Shown in pieces: positions 14,362 through 15,284 of a stretch of 15,284 nucleotides of DNA. Every line of letters starts with the position of its first letter. The stretch's first letter is position 1. The position numbers were made by a program, and so were the translations under genes. The notes under the pieces were generated by a model. It did not search any database and was not told the origin of the DNA. It saw only the letters and a list, made by a program, of their open reading frames with translations. The stretch is taken from contig JAJZXJ010000024.1 of assembly GCA_021802425.1 (NCBI GenBank), positions 1 through 15,284 on the forward strand, given 5' to 3'. Origin of the DNA: Acidulodesulfobacterium sp021802425. Lineage in GTDB: Bacteria > SZUA-79 > Acidulodesulfobacterales > Acidulodesulfobacteraceae.

Positions 14362-14755
14362 AAAACTGCCGTTAATAGTTAGTGTGATTTTTATGGCAGG
14401 TATGGCCGTTTCCGGTTGTGCCGCCGTAACAAAGCCTACCCCGCCCCCGCTTTCTATCCCTCAGATTGTATCGATGTGTAAAAATCATGTCCCCCAAAAA
14501 GAAATAATTAATAGATTAAGGGCAAGCGGGGAGGTATTTTACCTTAATGCAGGCGAAATAATAAAACTGCATAAGCAAGGGGTTTGCCCAAAGGTATTGA
14601 ACTATATGCTTAAAACAGGGATAAGAGCAAAAGAAGAGCAGGCGGCAATCAGGGGCGCAAGACGCAGATGGTTGTGGTATAACCGGCAGTGGTATTTTGG
14701 TCCGCCGTTTGTGTTTGGTCCGTGGATAGGACCGGGTCCATATTGGCGGTATTAA
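14318..14755 (+). CDS. Lipoprotein with a basic N-terminus and Trp/Tyr/Gly/Pro-rich tail
   Basis: The 145-residue protein begins at an ATG behind AAGGAGG (14299-14305, 12 bp spacing) inside the preceding gene. Residues 1-33 form a lipoprotein signal peptide with lipobox VSG-C34, so the mature protein should be lipidated by Lgt and anchored in the envelope. Residues 46-100 hold two similar helical repeats: IVSMCKNHVPQKEIINRLRA, then IIKLHKQGVCPKVLNYMLKT. This pattern is common in uncharacterised proteobacterial lipoproteins. The C-terminus is rich in Trp, Tyr, Pro and Gly (FGPPFVFGPWIGPGPYW), possibly surface-exposed or wall-interacting. Two extra cysteines sit in the repeats (C54 and C89). 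Function is unknown. The gene converges on the membrane-protein gene 18 bp downstream. Confidence 0.8.
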   Translation: MKKKPTGKTAGQNFKKLPLIVSVIFMAGMAVSGCAAVTKPTPPPLSIPQIVSMCKNHVPQKEIINRLRASGEVFYLNAGEIIKLHKQGVCPKVLNYMLKTGIRAKEEQAAIRGARRRWLWYNRQWYFGPPFVFGPWIGPGPYWRY

Positions 14756-14773
14756 TCGAATTTGACCTCTAAA

Positions 14774-15238
14774 TTAAGAGTAACGAAAGATGAAATAAAA
14801 AAGAGGAAGGGTCAGAAGCTGGTTTAATACGAAAAGTTTTACCGACCATTTATGAAGCGAGTTAAACATAATCCTGTTTTTATCTTCCTTTGGAGTGTCG
14901 TCTATATTTACCATAATTTCTTTTAATTTTTTCATTCTGGAGCTTATCGCCTTATTAGATATGAAATTTATAACGATTATAAATACCGGTAAAACGATAA
15001 CCGCCAACGGATAATTAAAATAAAACGACAATCCCGCTCCGCTTGCGATAAGTATAATTTGCGTTACATACGTAAGCGCTGCAAACTTTTCGAGCAAAAG
15101 CCCGACCAAATTTCCGGCTTCGTTTCGGGTTTTTAATGTTTTAAAAATAACGGGCGCGGCAATAAAACCAACAAATATGCTCGAACCGAAATATACGGCA
15201 AGAGCGAAATCGTAAATATAAAAAAGTATAATCTCCAT
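14774..15238 (-). CDS. DUF4149-like integral membrane protein
   Basis: The frame encodes a small membrane protein of about 154 residues from the ATG at 15238, or 167 from a TTG at 15277. The frame stays open to the window edge. Neither start has a Shine-Dalgarno; the ATG is preferred because the first membrane segment then begins at once (MEIILFYIYDFALAVYFGSS). About four hydrophobic helices are visible, with FVGFIAAPVIFKTL after the first, AALTYVTQIILIASGAGLSF, LAVIVLPVFIIVINF, and a C-terminal LFVLNQLLTLPLFYFIF. The pattern of a first helix, AP-x-x-F and a short loop resembles DUF4149/TMEM205-type proteins, whose function is unknown. It converges on the lipoprotein gene. Confidence 0.65.
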   Translation of the reverse strand: MEIILFYIYDFALAVYFGSSIFVGFIAAPVIFKTLKTRNEAGNLVGLLLEKFAALTYVTQIILIASGAGLSFYFNYPLAVIVLPVFIIVINFISNKAISSRMKKLKEIMVNIDDTPKEDKNRIMFNSLHKWSVKLFVLNQLLTLPLFYFIFRYS

Positions 15239-15284
15239 AATAATAGCTATTTTATATAATTCAGGTATAAAAATCAAATAATAA

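Noticed and set aside
1..15284. tRNA or rRNA genes
   Set aside because: No rRNA-like conserved stretches or cloverleaf with CCA-type ends were recognised on either strand by eye; a tRNAscan/Infernal run would settle it.

Overview
The window is an AT-rich bacterial scaffold, probably a metagenome assembly. It carries three N-runs (87, 100 and 100 Ns), and one of them looks like an assembler artefact inside a repeated gene. The gene set (Sox-type sulfur oxidation proteins, DsrE-like proteins, a c-type cytochrome, Lgt, a lipoprotein, a Tat signal) indicates a Gram-negative sulfur-metabolising bacterium. A deltaproteobacterial lineage such as the acidophilic Acidulodesulfobacterales would fit, but that is an unverified guess; no rRNA or tRNA is present.

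Left part (1-3395): the 3' end of a soxB-like gene is followed by a 365-bp non-coding region. That region holds a 20-bp tandem repeat and an unusual 212-bp nested-palindrome element. Next come four tightly spaced genes with strong ribosome binding sites: a secreted DsrE-like protein, a secreted SoxA-like diheme cytochrome c, and two more secreted DsrE-like proteins. This looks like a periplasmic sulfur-handling operon in which three DsrE-type cysteine proteins may act as sulfane-sulfur carriers beside SoxA- and SoxB-type enzymes. It is the most novel feature of the window.

Middle part (3396-9200): an assembly gap, then a COG1331-type thioredoxin-domain protein. After it come a LysM-NlpC/P60 peptidoglycan hydrolase with a perfect 311-bp internal repeat, lgt, and a MazG-like pyrophosphohydrolase, all on the same strand.

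Right part (9201-15284): rarA runs convergent with kup, which encodes a potassium transporter. kup is divergent from a Tat-exported phosphoesterase (phospholipase C/acid phosphatase family). The kup-phosphoesterase intergenic region contains five near-11-bp-spaced repeats resembling a Pho box. Then come an acidic coiled-coil protein, an overlapping lipoprotein gene, and a convergent DUF4149-like membrane protein at the right edge.

The cell-envelope genes fit together loosely: Lgt would lipidate the lipoprotein, NlpC/P60 remodels the wall, and the phosphoesterase and Kup deal with phosphate and potassium supply.
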